A stretch of 64,000 bases of DNA from assembly GCA_026394015.1 (NCBI GenBank), contig JAPKZA010000236.1, forward strand, positions 1-64,000. Direction: 5' to 3'. This DNA comes from Acidobacteriota bacterium (GTDB lineage Bacteria > Acidobacteriota > Terriglobia > Bryobacterales > Bryobacteraceae). Below the pieces are notes generated by a model. That model worked only from the letters and a program-made list of their open reading frames with translations. It was not told where the DNA came from and did no database searches. Positions 16,294-26,131 of the stretch are shown here, in pieces. Position numbers and translations under genes: made by a program. How positions within the stretch are numbered: the first letter of the stretch is position 1; every line of letters begins with the position of its first letter.

Positions 16294-18531
16294 TCAGGTG
16301 TCGTGCTGCGTCAACACGGTGCTGATGGAGGCAATCGACCGGCCGAACAACGACATCTGCCCTGGATCAGCGAAGACGGCGGCGAAGTCGTCCGGCTCGA
16401 ACGCCCTGGCCAACCGGGCGGCGAAGGTCTCTCGGAGGAGCCGGGCGTAGTGCTCACCGTCATAGTCCCGGGGATCAAGCCCATCCTCGACGACACCCGC
16501 GGACCCGCCGTTCACGCGGTACACCCGGACTTTGTCCCCGATGCTCCACGCCGTCCGGCCGCTGGCCAACATGGCTTCGTAGGCGAGTTCCCGTCGGCTG
16601 ACGCGGGTCTCCAGATAGCGCTCGGGCGTCTTCGTCAGCCGCACGCGGGAAGAGACGGCGTAGGTGGTCAACTCGCGCCGCCGGAGGGAGTCCACGGTGG
16701 TGAGGTAGGCCTCGCGGACCCCGGCCACATCGCCTACGAGGAGCCGCGCGATGGATACCTTTAGGAACGCTTCGCCGAAGGGTTCGGCGCGGCTGGAACG
16801 AAAGGCCACGCCCCGCAGGAGCAACTTGCCGTCATAAGTCAGAAGGGCGTAGTTCTTCGGCTCGTGGGAGAGCATGGCGGCATAGCGGCCGTCGAATTCC
16901 AACTGCACGAGCGGCGGCAGCAGCGCGTTGACTTCGCTGACGACGCGGCGTTCGTCGACTTCCGTCCAGGACTCGGGGACGGAGAAGTAGACACCGTCGG
17001 TATCGGCTTCGAGTAGCGTAACGCCGCGGGCGGCGAGTTCGGAGCACATCAGGCCGAGGGTCTCGCGGCCGCGGCGGGTGACTTCGTTGGCGGCGTGCAC
17101 GTCGGCGAATCGGGTGAGGCCATCGCCGGCGGCGAGGTAGCCGTAGGCCGAGTTGACGACGAGCTTCATGGCCGCCGACAGCGCCTCGTGCGTGTGTTGT
17201 GCGGACGAGCCGGGCGGGGCCGCGCGGGCCGCCGCCTTGGCCGCCAAACGGCGCTCTACGAGTTGATCGACGATGGCCAGCAGGACGCCCAGATGGTCCC
17301 GCTCCGGGCCGATGCGGTACGCCCGCATCAGCGATGGATAGAGGCTCGCCACGTCCGCCTTCACGATGCGGCGCGCCACGCCGCTGGCGAATAGATGCAG
17401 CGCGGCACCGGTATGGGCGGTGCCATCGCCGGACCGATGCGAGGGCAAAGCCATGCCGGAGCGGAGGTAGGCCCGCACGAGAAGCGGGTCGATCACCCCG
17501 GTGGCGGCCCCGGCATCGGCGAGCCGTTCGTAGCGCCGGGGAGCCATCGTGGCTAAAGCGAACGCGGCACCGCCCATCATCCGGGCCAACTCGGCGACCT
17601 CTTCGACGTCGGACGCTGCATACCGCCGGACGCGGTCGGGATCGGTTTGGTAGACCGTGAAGATGCGGTCGCCGGGGATGTTCTCGCGGTCCGTTTTGGC
17701 GATGCCCAGGTGGCGCGCCACTTCTTTGAGCCCGTGCCCGGGCAGGTCACGAGCGGCGAAGTCGTAGCGGAGGACGGCGTCCAGGGTATCGATCAACTCG
17801 CGGCCCGGGACGACGTAGCGGACGCGTCGACGGCCCGGGCGTTGGCGTAGTCCAGGAGCCCCGATGCGCCCGAGCGCTAGGGGCACGCGCAAGACGCTGG
17901 CGCGATGGTCGAGGAAGGGCAGGTCGAAGCCTTGCAGGTTATGGTTCTCGATGACATCCGGGTCAACGGCTTGCACTTTGGCGACGAGACGGCGGATGAG
18001 GTCCGCTTCGTCGGGGCCTTCGAGAACCTCCGTGTTCCCGTCCGGGTCGCGCACGGCGATCAGGAAGATGCGGCTGTCTTCAGGGGAGAGGCCGGTGGTT
18101 TCGAGGTCGAACTGCATTCGCCGCAGGTGGCTAAACGAGAGGTCGCGAAAGTAGGTGCGACCGGTGGCGACCAGGTACTGCTCTTCAGGAGGAAGCGAGA
18201 GGACGGACTCCTGGCCCAACTCCCGCAGATGACGGACGCCGCGGGCGCGGCAGATGGCCGAAGCGAGGGCGGTGCCGTCCTCTGCCGAGAGGAAGTACCG
18301 CAGAGCGCCGGGGCCATCGAGTTCCCGATGAGCGAGGCCGGGCAGATCATCGATCCGGTCGAGCACGAGCCAGGGCCGGAAGCGAGCTTGCTCTCGAACC
18401 AGCACACCGGTCTGCGGATCGCGCCGCCAAACGACGGCGCGACCGTTTGCTTCGGCCCAGACGGAGACGATCCCCGGCGTCGGATCCCAGCCCCAGAGCC
18501 ACTCTTCGTTCGCGATGATTCGACGGTCCAT
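16294..18531 (-). CDS. Family-B DNA polymerase with 3'-5' exonuclease, compact form
   Basis: A 745-residue polymerase. The exonuclease motifs are complete: FDLETTG (141-147), ENHNLQGFDLPF (195-206) and YAASD (304-308). Polymerase motifs are also complete: DVASLYPS (393-400), KLVVNSAYG (456-464) and DTD (510-512). It ends with QMSLF (725-729), a good match to the beta-clamp binding pentapeptide, so it probably works on the replication clamp in repair or translesion synthesis like E. coli Pol II. It is shorter than a typical Pol II, and no phage-like neighbours are present. It begins 31 bases after the TonB-type receptor gene ends, so it may be co-transcribed or have its own promoter. Confidence 0.9.
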   Translation of the reverse strand: MDRRIIANEEWLWGWDPTPGIVSVWAEANGRAVVWRRDPQTGVLVREQARFRPWLVLDRIDDLPGLAHRELDGPGALRYFLSAEDGTALASAICRARGVRHLRELGQESVLSLPPEEQYLVATGRTYFRDLSFSHLRRMQFDLETTGLSPEDSRIFLIAVRDPDGNTEVLEGPDEADLIRRLVAKVQAVDPDVIENHNLQGFDLPFLDHRASVLRVPLALGRIGAPGLRQRPGRRRVRYVVPGRELIDTLDAVLRYDFAARDLPGHGLKEVARHLGIAKTDRENIPGDRIFTVYQTDPDRVRRYAASDVEEVAELARMMGGAAFALATMAPRRYERLADAGAATGVIDPLLVRAYLRSGMALPSHRSGDGTAHTGAALHLFASGVARRIVKADVASLYPSLMRAYRIGPERDHLGVLLAIVDQLVERRLAAKAAARAAPPGSSAQHTHEALSAAMKLVVNSAYGYLAAGDGLTRFADVHAANEVTRRGRETLGLMCSELAARGVTLLEADTDGVYFSVPESWTEVDERRVVSEVNALLPPLVQLEFDGRYAAMLSHEPKNYALLTYDGKLLLRGVAFRSSRAEPFGEAFLKVSIARLLVGDVAGVREAYLTTVDSLRRRELTTYAVSSRVRLTKTPERYLETRVSRRELAYEAMLASGRTAWSIGDKVRVYRVNGGSAGVVEDGLDPRDYDGEHYARLLRETFAARLARAFEPDDFAAVFADPGQMSLFGRSIASISTVLTQHDT

Positions 18532-18561
18532 GGGCTGATGCCCATTTTAGCCGCGCCTCGC

Positions 18562-21500
18562 CTAGAACGTTACTTTTGCTCCAAGTTGGATGAATCGCGG
18601 CAGGTTCGTGCCCCTCGTGGCCCCGAAGTTCGGGCTCGAAAAGTTCGGCTCGAAGTTGACGAACCGGTGCCGATTCAGAGCGTTGAACATCTGCGCTTGG
18701 ATCTCGAAGCGGAAGGTCTCCCGGAGGGCAAACCGCTTGGTGACGATCAGGTCCTCCTGCATGACCGGGAACTGCCGCAGGTCGCCGCGCGCCGGGCCCA
18801 TCGTGCCGTAGCGGAAGACGCCGCCGACCACCGGCGAGGCAAACGCTTGCGCGTTCGTGATGCGGCTGTTCTTGCCGGGATCGAACTCGCCGTTCGAAAG
18901 CCCGGAGGAGGGGTTCGCTCCGGCGACGAGATCGGGCCGTAGAACCCGGTTGAAGATCGGGAGGAGATTGTTCATCGAGACCTGGATCGGATAGCCGCTT
19001 TGATAGCGGTGGATGCCGGAGAGCGTCCACTCCCCGAGCACCGCCTTTCGCCAGCCGCCGCCCTTGCCAAAGGGCAAGGTGTAGATGTAGTTGGCAACGA
19101 AGGCGTGGGGAACGTCGTAGGACAACAGAGCCCGTTCCGCCCCAAGGTTGAAGTGATCCTGCAGCATGTTGTCCAGGCCGCCGAAGCCCTGGTAGCCCGG
19201 GGCGTTCAGCCCGATCGTCTTGGACCACGTGTAGTTGGCTTCAAAGGAGAAGCCCGACACAAACCGCTTGCGCAGCTTGAACTCGCCGCCGTGATAGGTG
19301 GACGCGCCGATCTTGGCCTGTTGCGAGGTCAACGTCAGATACTGCGGATAGGCGCGCAGCGCCTGGGCGACGGAGCCATTGAAGCCGGTCCAGGGGATGG
19401 GAATGTTGGCCGCCCGGGCCTCCGGCGAGTTAATGTTGCGGGTGAGCAGTTGGCCGAGGGGGAGATAGCGCGGGTCGACCTGATTGATGTTCGACAGCTC
19501 CGGGGCAACCTGACGAGTGGCCCGGTTGCCGGTGTAGTTGGCCTCAATGACCAGATCCCGGCCGAGATCGTGCTGGAAGCCAAAGCTCCACGTTTGGGAG
19601 CGGGGCAAGGCACCGGCGGATTGCTCAAGGAAGGAAGCCGCCTGGTTGTTGAGCAGGGTGGGATCGATCCGCGGCTCTTTGGGGAAGTTTTGGGGGAAGC
19701 CATCGCGGAGACGGAAGGCCGGGGTGATGCCATTGTCGAGGGTTTGGAAGGTGCCTTCAATGTTGAAGCCAGCGCTCGAAATGCTCAGGTAGTTGTCGGC
19801 ATAGTAGAGCCCGTATCCGCCGCGCACGACGGTCTTATTCGAAAGCGCGTAGGCAAATCCGGCGCGGGGGCCCCAGGCCGAAAGGTCGGCATCAATCAAG
19901 CGGCGACTTCCGGTGCGCCCCTGCCCTTCCCCGGCAAAAATCAAAGCGCCGGGACGGTTGCCCGCCGCGGGGTTCGCACGGTTCAGATCGACGACGCTAT
20001 AGCGGTTCTGCTGTTCAAAGGGCGCGCCCATAAACTCCCAGCGCAGGCCGACGTTGAGCGTGAGCTTGCGCGTCGCCTTGAAGTCGTTCTGCAGGAAGAA
20101 GCCGCTGTAGGTGCGCCGGATGCCGACGTTTTGGGGGAAGCGGATGTTGCTCGACGCCACCTCGCCCAGCAGGAAGCTGGCAAACGAGTTGCCCGAGCCC
20201 GCCGGAGAGCCGGGCAGAGCGGTAGCGAGATTAGAGAAGCTGAGCGAGCCCTGGGTGTTGGTCAAAGTGCGGTTGTGCAGATGGTTCCAGCGATACTCCC
20301 CGCCGAACTTCCAGTTGCTGCGACCGTGGGTCCACGACATTGTGTCTTTGAACATGTAGACGTCGTCTTTGTTGTCGGTGATGCCGCCGGCGGCCGCGCC
20401 AGCGTAGCCGTCGCCGAAGCTGAGCACCGGGAAGCGGTCCCCGGTAACGCCCGTCAAGCCAAGGCGGGCGGGCCACCCACGATCAATCGTTACGGGGTCG
20501 ACCGGGTTCCGAAACCGGTTCACCCCGGCGATGAAACTATTGAGCAGACTGGGCCGCAGAATGGCGTCGTAGCCGACCCGGTGGAACTTGCTGGAGATGT
20601 TCTGGATGATGCCGGGCGTGAGCGGATCGGGCAGCGGGCTATCGACGCGGAACCGGGGGACCTTGGTCGAGTTGAAGGAGTAGAAGAGCTTGTGATTGGT
20701 CTGAATCGTGTGATCGCCGCGGACGGTGAAGATGTCTGGATCGAGCTGCTTTTCGCCAATGAACGCACCCAGGTTGAGCGTGCCCGGGGTGTTCGGGGCG
20801 GGATAGAGGGCGGCAATTTTGGCGGACACCGGGTCGATGCGATTCGAGGGAATCCGGTTGCCGGGGAAGGTATCGCGGATGAACCCGCCGGCGGGGTTGG
20901 CGCGCGTGGTGGCGGGATCGTAGATCGGAATCGAGTTGCCGGCGGCGTTGCGCCAATCACTGAAGTCACCGCGGGTATTGAGCGTGGAGGGTATCTGGAT
21001 CCGGTTGAAGTTATCGAGGCCGCGCCGCCGGGCACCGGTCCAGGAGAAGAAGAAGAAGGTCTTGTCTTTTCCGTTGTAGACCTTGGGGATCCAGACGGGG
21101 CCCCCGACGGTGGCGCCGAACTCGTTTTGGCGGGTGATGGCGCGTTCGGAGGCGAACCAGCTTCGAGCGTCGAGCTTGTCGTTGCGGAAGTATTCAAAGG
21201 CCGAGCCATGAATCTGGTTGGTGCCGCTCTTGAGCGCGAAGCTTACGACGGCTTGGCCGGTGTGGCCGAACTCGGCCGCCAGTTGCGAAGTCTGCAGCTT
21301 GAACTCGCGCATGGCTTCGACAGGCGGAGCACTTTCATTGAAATTGCCGATCTGGCCCATCTGGCCGGCGGGCAGGCCGTCGACCCAGAACTCATGCTGA
21401 AAGGTGCCGCTGCCGTGGACCCGGATTTGGTTCGAGGCCGCGAGGTTGTCAGCGCCATCGATGCGGACGTTGCCCTGTACCCCTGCCGTCAGGTAGATGA

Positions 21501-21951
21501 ATGCCGCCGCGACGCGGACGCGGCCGAGTTGGACGAGCGGGAGGTTCTGGACTTGGTCCTGGGTGATCGTGGTGGAGATCTCGGGCGACTCCAGTTGGAG
21601 AACGCTGACGTTTTCGTTGACGCTGACGGACTCGGAGACACCGCCCACTTCAAGCACGACGTCCACGCGGCTCCGCGTATCGACGGTGAGCACGACTCCC
21701 TTGCGCTCCAGGCCTTTGAAGCCCTGTTTTGAGACCCGAATGGTGTACGGACCAGGGGTGAGCGCCGGCGCGGTGTAGAGGCCCTCTTCGTTGGTGACCA
21801 GGTCCCGACGGGTCTGCGTCGCTTCATTGATCACGGCTACGGCCGCGGCCGGAACGGCTTGGCCGGAAGGATCGAGGACGCGACCGCCCACTTGCGCGGA
21901 TTGGCCAAAAAGGCTTAGCGAAACGCCTAACGCCACCAAAAGTAATCTCAT
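18562..21951 (-). CDS. CarboxypepD_reg/TonB-dependent-type outer membrane receptor
   Basis: 1129 residues, the large acidobacterial receptor type. A signal peptide (MRLLLVALGVSLSLFG) is followed by a carboxypeptidase-regulatory-like domain (about 20-105: GGRVLDPSGQAVPAAAVAVI, TNEEGLYTAPALTPGPYTI), a plug domain (about 110-230, with ISTTITQDQVQNLPL), and a long barrel that begins near EFGHTGQAVVSFALKSGTNQIHG and ends VNFEPNFSSPNFGATRG followed by a terminal aromatic strand. Such receptors probably take up polymer fragments using TonB energy, but the ligand is unknown and no TonB box is evident. The serine hydrolase gene lies upstream in the same direction. Confidence 0.85.
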   Translation of the reverse strand: MRLLLVALGVSLSLFGQSAQVGGRVLDPSGQAVPAAAVAVINEATQTRRDLVTNEEGLYTAPALTPGPYTIRVSKQGFKGLERKGVVLTVDTRSRVDVVLEVGGVSESVSVNENVSVLQLESPEISTTITQDQVQNLPLVQLGRVRVAAAFIYLTAGVQGNVRIDGADNLAASNQIRVHGSGTFQHEFWVDGLPAGQMGQIGNFNESAPPVEAMREFKLQTSQLAAEFGHTGQAVVSFALKSGTNQIHGSAFEYFRNDKLDARSWFASERAITRQNEFGATVGGPVWIPKVYNGKDKTFFFFSWTGARRRGLDNFNRIQIPSTLNTRGDFSDWRNAAGNSIPIYDPATTRANPAGGFIRDTFPGNRIPSNRIDPVSAKIAALYPAPNTPGTLNLGAFIGEKQLDPDIFTVRGDHTIQTNHKLFYSFNSTKVPRFRVDSPLPDPLTPGIIQNISSKFHRVGYDAILRPSLLNSFIAGVNRFRNPVDPVTIDRGWPARLGLTGVTGDRFPVLSFGDGYAGAAAGGITDNKDDVYMFKDTMSWTHGRSNWKFGGEYRWNHLHNRTLTNTQGSLSFSNLATALPGSPAGSGNSFASFLLGEVASSNIRFPQNVGIRRTYSGFFLQNDFKATRKLTLNVGLRWEFMGAPFEQQNRYSVVDLNRANPAAGNRPGALIFAGEGQGRTGSRRLIDADLSAWGPRAGFAYALSNKTVVRGGYGLYYADNYLSISSAGFNIEGTFQTLDNGITPAFRLRDGFPQNFPKEPRIDPTLLNNQAASFLEQSAGALPRSQTWSFGFQHDLGRDLVIEANYTGNRATRQVAPELSNINQVDPRYLPLGQLLTRNINSPEARAANIPIPWTGFNGSVAQALRAYPQYLTLTSQQAKIGASTYHGGEFKLRKRFVSGFSFEANYTWSKTIGLNAPGYQGFGGLDNMLQDHFNLGAERALLSYDVPHAFVANYIYTLPFGKGGGWRKAVLGEWTLSGIHRYQSGYPIQVSMNNLLPIFNRVLRPDLVAGANPSSGLSNGEFDPGKNSRITNAQAFASPVVGGVFRYGTMGPARGDLRQFPVMQEDLIVTKRFALRETFRFEIQAQMFNALNRHRFVNFEPNFSSPNFGATRGTNLPRFIQLGAKVTF

Positions 21952-22007
21952 CCCCGCAGGCTACCATCGGGGTGCGACAGACTCGCTTCGGGGAGATGAA
22001 TGTTTGG

Positions 22008-23138
22008 TTAGAAGGAGCGGTAAACCGCCTTTTCGAAGGCGCGGAGGGTGGAGACGGCGGCGGGGTCGAGGAAGGGTTGAAACTGCATGAGCAGAACGGC
22101 GCAGAGTTGGCGGGCGGGGTCGATCCAGTAAAAAGCGTTGTTGGAACCGGCCCAGGCGAGGCTGCCGGCCGAGCGACCTCCGGGATAGGCGACGGGATTC
22201 AGGAGGAAACCGAAGGTGAACTTGTCGCGGGCTTGGGGGTTTGGATTCAGACGGAGGTTGGCGGTGACGGTAGGGTAGGACGTGGGGAGTTCGGGGACGT
22301 CGAGGGCGCCTATCTGGTTGATGGTCATCTGATGGAGCGATTTGGGTTGAAGGATGGACGAGGGTCCCGCTCCGAGGATGAACTGGAGGAACTTGGCGTA
22401 GTCCGGCGCGGTGGAGAACAGGCCGCCTCCACCGCCGAACTCCTTTCGCGGAGGGATGGGGCGGCGGGGGTCTGGCCGGAGGAGGCCGTTGCGCTGACGG
22501 CGTTGGTTTGTGACGAGCCGGGGGAACTTCGAGTTCGGCAGCAGGAAGCTTGTGTCCTTCATGCCGAGGGGCGCGAAGATGTGGCGTTGGAAGTACTCTT
22601 CGAGGTTGAGTCCGCTGACGGTTTCGACGAGGCGGCCGGCCCAATCGAGGCTGGTGCCGTAGGTCCAACCGGTACCGGGGTCAAAGCGCAGCGGGAGAAG
22701 GCCGGTGGGGGCGGGTTTGGCTTGTCTGTACTTGGCCAGCAGCGGATCCCAGGTGGTGTAGGCGAGGCCGGAGGTGTGGGTGAGGAGATGGACGAGGGTG
22801 ATCTTGGTTTGGGCGGGTCGGAGGACGTTGAGCGATTCGAGGACGGGGAGTTGGGCGAGTTCGGGGAAGTGGTTTTCGACGGGTTCGTCGAGGGAGAGCT
22901 TGCCCTGTTCGACGAGTTGGAGGGCGGCGACGGTGGTGACGGCTTTGGTGAGGGAGGCGACGGAGAAGATGGCGTTGAGGGGGACGCCGACGAAGCCGGA
23001 GTAGAGGATCTTCTGGGGGGAGGCGACGATGGCGGTGACGGCGGGGAGTCTGAATTGGCGCAGCGCCTGGGTGATGGCGAGGGGCTGAGCGACGAGAGGG
23101 GCGGCGAGGAGGGATGCGGCGAAGGTACGGCGATGCAT
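22008..23138 (-). CDS. Serine hydrolase, class C beta-lactamase-like
   Basis: A 376-residue exported protein (Tat/Sec-like start MHRRTFAASLLAAPLVAQ). Catalytic motifs: SLTK at 62-65 (SxxK), a Tyr motif around WTYGTSLDW, and the conserved LLTHTSGL loop. Family members act as beta-lactamases, D-aminopeptidases or esterases; this one has the generic S12 pattern. The gene starts 14 bases after the McrC-like gene ends, so it could be carried on the same transcript, but a restriction role is not implied. Confidence 0.8.
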   Translation of the reverse strand: MHRRTFAASLLAAPLVAQPLAITQALRQFRLPAVTAIVASPQKILYSGFVGVPLNAIFSVASLTKAVTTVAALQLVEQGKLSLDEPVENHFPELAQLPVLESLNVLRPAQTKITLVHLLTHTSGLAYTTWDPLLAKYRQAKPAPTGLLPLRFDPGTGWTYGTSLDWAGRLVETVSGLNLEEYFQRHIFAPLGMKDTSFLLPNSKFPRLVTNQRRQRNGLLRPDPRRPIPPRKEFGGGGGLFSTAPDYAKFLQFILGAGPSSILQPKSLHQMTINQIGALDVPELPTSYPTVTANLRLNPNPQARDKFTFGFLLNPVAYPGGRSAGSLAWAGSNNAFYWIDPARQLCAVLLMQFQPFLDPAAVSTLRAFEKAVYRSF

Positions 23139-23152
23139 TCTTGATGGTAGCT

Positions 23153-24619
23153 CTAGCGGAGAAGGCCCTGAATCCGCTGTTCCAGGGCAGCAAGCGTGTC
23201 CCCTTCAACACCCGTCATCGGCAGGGCGGTGAGCCAGATGGAGGTTGGCCGCGACGCACCGGGCACATCGGCGGATTGAATGGCGCGCCCCCGCAGGTGA
23301 AGATCGTTCCAATGCGAGAGTTCGCAGGGATAGACGAGACAGACAACGACTCGACTCGTTTGAGCGAGATTGGCATAGGCCAGAACTTGGAGAAGATCGT
23401 GGCGATGGCTGTCTCGCAGGTCACTGGAAGCATGGCGCCAACCGGTCTCCTGCAGGTCCTCCCAATGCCGCTTGTACTTGGCATCGACGATGAGGGTAAG
23501 GTCCTCCCAAACGATGCACAGATCGGGGATGAGAGCCCGCTGCGAGCCCGCGCTGCTGGGCTGCCAATCCAGGTGCCGAACGGTTTCATGCTTTCGGCCG
23601 GAGCGGAGGGTACCGCCAGTGCGCCGGGCGAGGCGGGCAAATTGCGTTTCGACCCAGGCTTCGAAGAAACGCTCCATCGGCATGACCCAGGGGATGCCTT
23701 CGAGGTCACTGAGACCGGCAAGGCCGCGGTCGTCGACGGTCCAATCGATGGCTTGAATCCCCTCACGGAAAGGCTTTGGCAGGATGGTCCGATGCGTCCA
23801 AGCGTGCCTTTGAGCGGAGCCGGGCGCGACGGCGGCTACCCCTCGGAGTTCGGAGAGCAGATCGCGAGCCAGTTCGATGAGGCTATTGACGAAAGCGCCG
23901 TGGACGCGTTGTCCGTGGAGAGCGTTGTAGTGACGTTCAACGGTGTAGCGAATGGCGGAGAGAAGGGACCGGTCGTCGCGGAGATCGGGGAAGGTACACG
24001 GAAGAGCCATCAGACGACCGTGGGGAATCCGCGTGAGGGCGTAGGCTTCCCAATCGACGCGTCCGCGCGGTGCGGTGCGGTCCTCGTGGGTGTCTTCAAA
24101 TCGCCGGGTAAGGGAACGCAAGAGGGCGTGCATCCGTGTGAGCACCATCGAAGACAGGACCCAGGCGGGAACGCGTCGTTCGGAGCGCCGGAGAAGAGGC
24201 AGGCGCAGCGGCTGCGGAGCGATGCGCCAACCCATCACGGCGAGCATGGGACCGAGGCCGACCCACGGAAAGCGGGGCTGGACGACGAGACCATAGTCGT
24301 AGCGGGCTGTCGTGGGGGACTGCAACGGAATGGCTCCGACCTGGTTGCCGGTCGAGAGCGAGAGATAGACTTGGGACCCGTCAAAACGATGGCCGAGACG
24401 AAGGTCGAAGCGGCTGAGTTGGGCGTGATTGGTGTGAATGAACTGCTCGGAGAGCCGGGCGAGGGTGGGCGCGGAATCCGGGCCGCGCGGGAGTCCAAAC
24501 AAGTCGGCGGCCGGGAAGTCCAGCGACGACTGATCCATGAGTTCGAGGCAGGGATTCCGTTCGCGCGGAGGGGCGCTGAGCGGGGCGACGGCTCGCCTTA
24601 CGCTGTTGCGTTTAGCCAT
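23153..24619 (-). CDS. McrC-like nuclease subunit
   Basis: 488 residues. The C-terminal part holds a PD-(D/E)xK nuclease core typical of McrC: IPDLCIV (Asp366), then IVDAKYK (Asp379, Lys381) and a following HDLLQVLAYA helix. The N-terminal part (about 90-340) resembles the McrC dimerisation/activation region with YDYGLVVQPRF and ERHYNALHG. It would cut DNA after the GTPase/ATPase partner translocates. The start ATG at 24619 overlaps the mcrB-like stop by 22 bases, so the pair is translationally coupled. Confidence 0.8.
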   Translation of the reverse strand: MAKRNSVRRAVAPLSAPPRERNPCLELMDQSSLDFPAADLFGLPRGPDSAPTLARLSEQFIHTNHAQLSRFDLRLGHRFDGSQVYLSLSTGNQVGAIPLQSPTTARYDYGLVVQPRFPWVGLGPMLAVMGWRIAPQPLRLPLLRRSERRVPAWVLSSMVLTRMHALLRSLTRRFEDTHEDRTAPRGRVDWEAYALTRIPHGRLMALPCTFPDLRDDRSLLSAIRYTVERHYNALHGQRVHGAFVNSLIELARDLLSELRGVAAVAPGSAQRHAWTHRTILPKPFREGIQAIDWTVDDRGLAGLSDLEGIPWVMPMERFFEAWVETQFARLARRTGGTLRSGRKHETVRHLDWQPSSAGSQRALIPDLCIVWEDLTLIVDAKYKRHWEDLQETGWRHASSDLRDSHRHDLLQVLAYANLAQTSRVVVCLVYPCELSHWNDLHLRGRAIQSADVPGASRPTSIWLTALPMTGVEGDTLAALEQRIQGLLR

Positions 24620-26076
24620 TGCAAGTAGCTCCGGATGGCTTCGGCGAAGCCGCTAACGTAGCCTTGGGCGAGATACTCTTCGAGGAGGGGAGCCAGGTTC
24701 GTGCGGAGGACGGTGGGGGCTTTTGCCGGATCGGCTTCGAGGAAGTACGAGTGGCCGGGAACGAGGGGAAGGGTATCGTCGCTTGCGTATTCGATGAAGA
24801 GTTGGGTGAGGCGGCGGAAGGCGATTTGCATCAACGGGCAGGCGTTCGCTTCGACGACAGCCATGCTCGGCCAGAGGGAGACGAAGGCGAAGCGGCGGCG
24901 GACGGCGGCATCGACGAGGGCGATGCTGCGGTCCGCCGAGTTCATGGTGCCGAGGAGGTGGAGGTTGGGAGGGAGAGTGAGTTGCCGATGGAAGGGAGGG
25001 CCGAAGTCGTAGGGGAGATTGATGATGCGGGGGGAGTCCGCGTGAGCTTCGAGGAGGAAGAGCCCTTCGCCGAGAACTTTGCCGAGATCGGCCCGGTTGA
25101 TCTCATCAATGTGGAGGAGATACGGTCGAGAAGGGTCAGCCAGAGCAGCGGCGGCGGCTCGCATGAGGGAGCCGGGCTCCGGGGCGAAGCGGAGACCGAG
25201 CGCATCGGCGGCGTGCTGGGGCGAGAGACCACCGAGGAAGGACTCGTAGGTTGTGTTGGGGTGGAACTGGATGGAGATGCCGTGGCCTTGGTAGCGGTCA
25301 CGGAGGAGATTGACGGCGAGGCGAGTCTTGCCGGTGCCGGGCGGGCCTTGGAGGATGACGAAGCGGCGGTGTTGCAGGAGCTCCGTGACGGCGGCCGAGT
25401 CGACGCTGGGCATCAGATGTTCGAACCACGCTGCTTTGAGTTCGGAGGCATGCGGCGAGAGAGCAGCCAGGGGCTCGTAGCCCCGTTCTTCGAAGAGGAG
25501 ATCGAGCATGGCCGCGGCGGCATCCCGAGTAGCGGAGCGATCCTCGGTGGGGCGGAAGAGCAGGTACAGCTCCTTCCCGTATCGATCCAAAGCAGGCTTG
25601 TGGTCCTCCCATTCTTTGAGCAGATCCGAAGGAACGGATTCATCCGTGCGGGTCGGGTCCTGTTTTGCCCAGGCGACGCGTTGGCCACCGCCGTACCGCT
25701 TGTTGAGCCACCGAGCAATGGCTTGCGCTTTGCGGGCGTGGCCCGGACGGCCGAGAATTGCTTCGTCCGGCGAGAGGCCGTCGGTGCCGACGACGAGGCC
25801 GAGCAGGCAGGGGCCAGTTGGTGACGAAGGGAAGATGACGAGACTGGTGCCGCGATAACGGCCTTTCGTGGGGTTTTCCCGATGGATGATCGCGGCGTAG
25901 GAGATACCTTTGTCATCGGCCATCTGCGGAGAGCGAAGTTGGACTTGGTTCTCGGCAGTTTTGGGATAGCGGCCGGAGGGGGCACCGAAGAGCCCGGCGT
26001 ACCACTCGGTGTTAACCTCCTGCCACGGGCGGGTGCTTCCTTCGTGAATCAGGTTGGTGAGTAAGTCGAGGCTCAT
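24598..26076 (-). CDS. McrB-like AAA+ motor with a variable N-terminal recognition domain
   Basis: I start at ATG 26076 (492 residues), since the upstream extension enters the divergent amidase region. The AAA+ core has Walker A GPPGTGKT (244-251), Walker B LLHIDEINRAD (320-330) and the McrB-type sensor GTMNSADRS (376-384). Residues 1-230 are a separate domain (VQLRSPQMADDKGISYAAII, LLGLVVGTDGLSPDEAILGRPGHARKAQAIARWLNKRYG) that I do not match to the classic 5-methylcytosine reader of McrB; it presumably recognises a modified or foreign DNA feature. With the McrC-like partner this forms a type IV restriction-like system. Confidence 0.8.
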   Translation of the reverse strand: MSLDLLTNLIHEGSTRPWQEVNTEWYAGLFGAPSGRYPKTAENQVQLRSPQMADDKGISYAAIIHRENPTKGRYRGTSLVIFPSSPTGPCLLGLVVGTDGLSPDEAILGRPGHARKAQAIARWLNKRYGGGQRVAWAKQDPTRTDESVPSDLLKEWEDHKPALDRYGKELYLLFRPTEDRSATRDAAAAMLDLLFEERGYEPLAALSPHASELKAAWFEHLMPSVDSAAVTELLQHRRFVILQGPPGTGKTRLAVNLLRDRYQGHGISIQFHPNTTYESFLGGLSPQHAADALGLRFAPEPGSLMRAAAAALADPSRPYLLHIDEINRADLGKVLGEGLFLLEAHADSPRIINLPYDFGPPFHRQLTLPPNLHLLGTMNSADRSIALVDAAVRRRFAFVSLWPSMAVVEANACPLMQIAFRRLTQLFIEYASDDTLPLVPGHSYFLEADPAKAPTVLRTNLAPLLEEYLAQGYVSGFAEAIRSYLQWLNATA

Positions 26077-26131
26077 GGATGGGTTGATCACCAGGCTAGC
26101 GGAGTTTGGCGTGCGGTGTAATGATGGGCTG

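Noticed and set aside
19000-21732. A 910-codon open frame on the plus strand inside the TonB-type receptor gene
   Set aside because: Antisense to a receptor with clear plug, barrel and regulatory-domain motifs; the product is acidic, Gly/Ala/Val-rich and has no motif.
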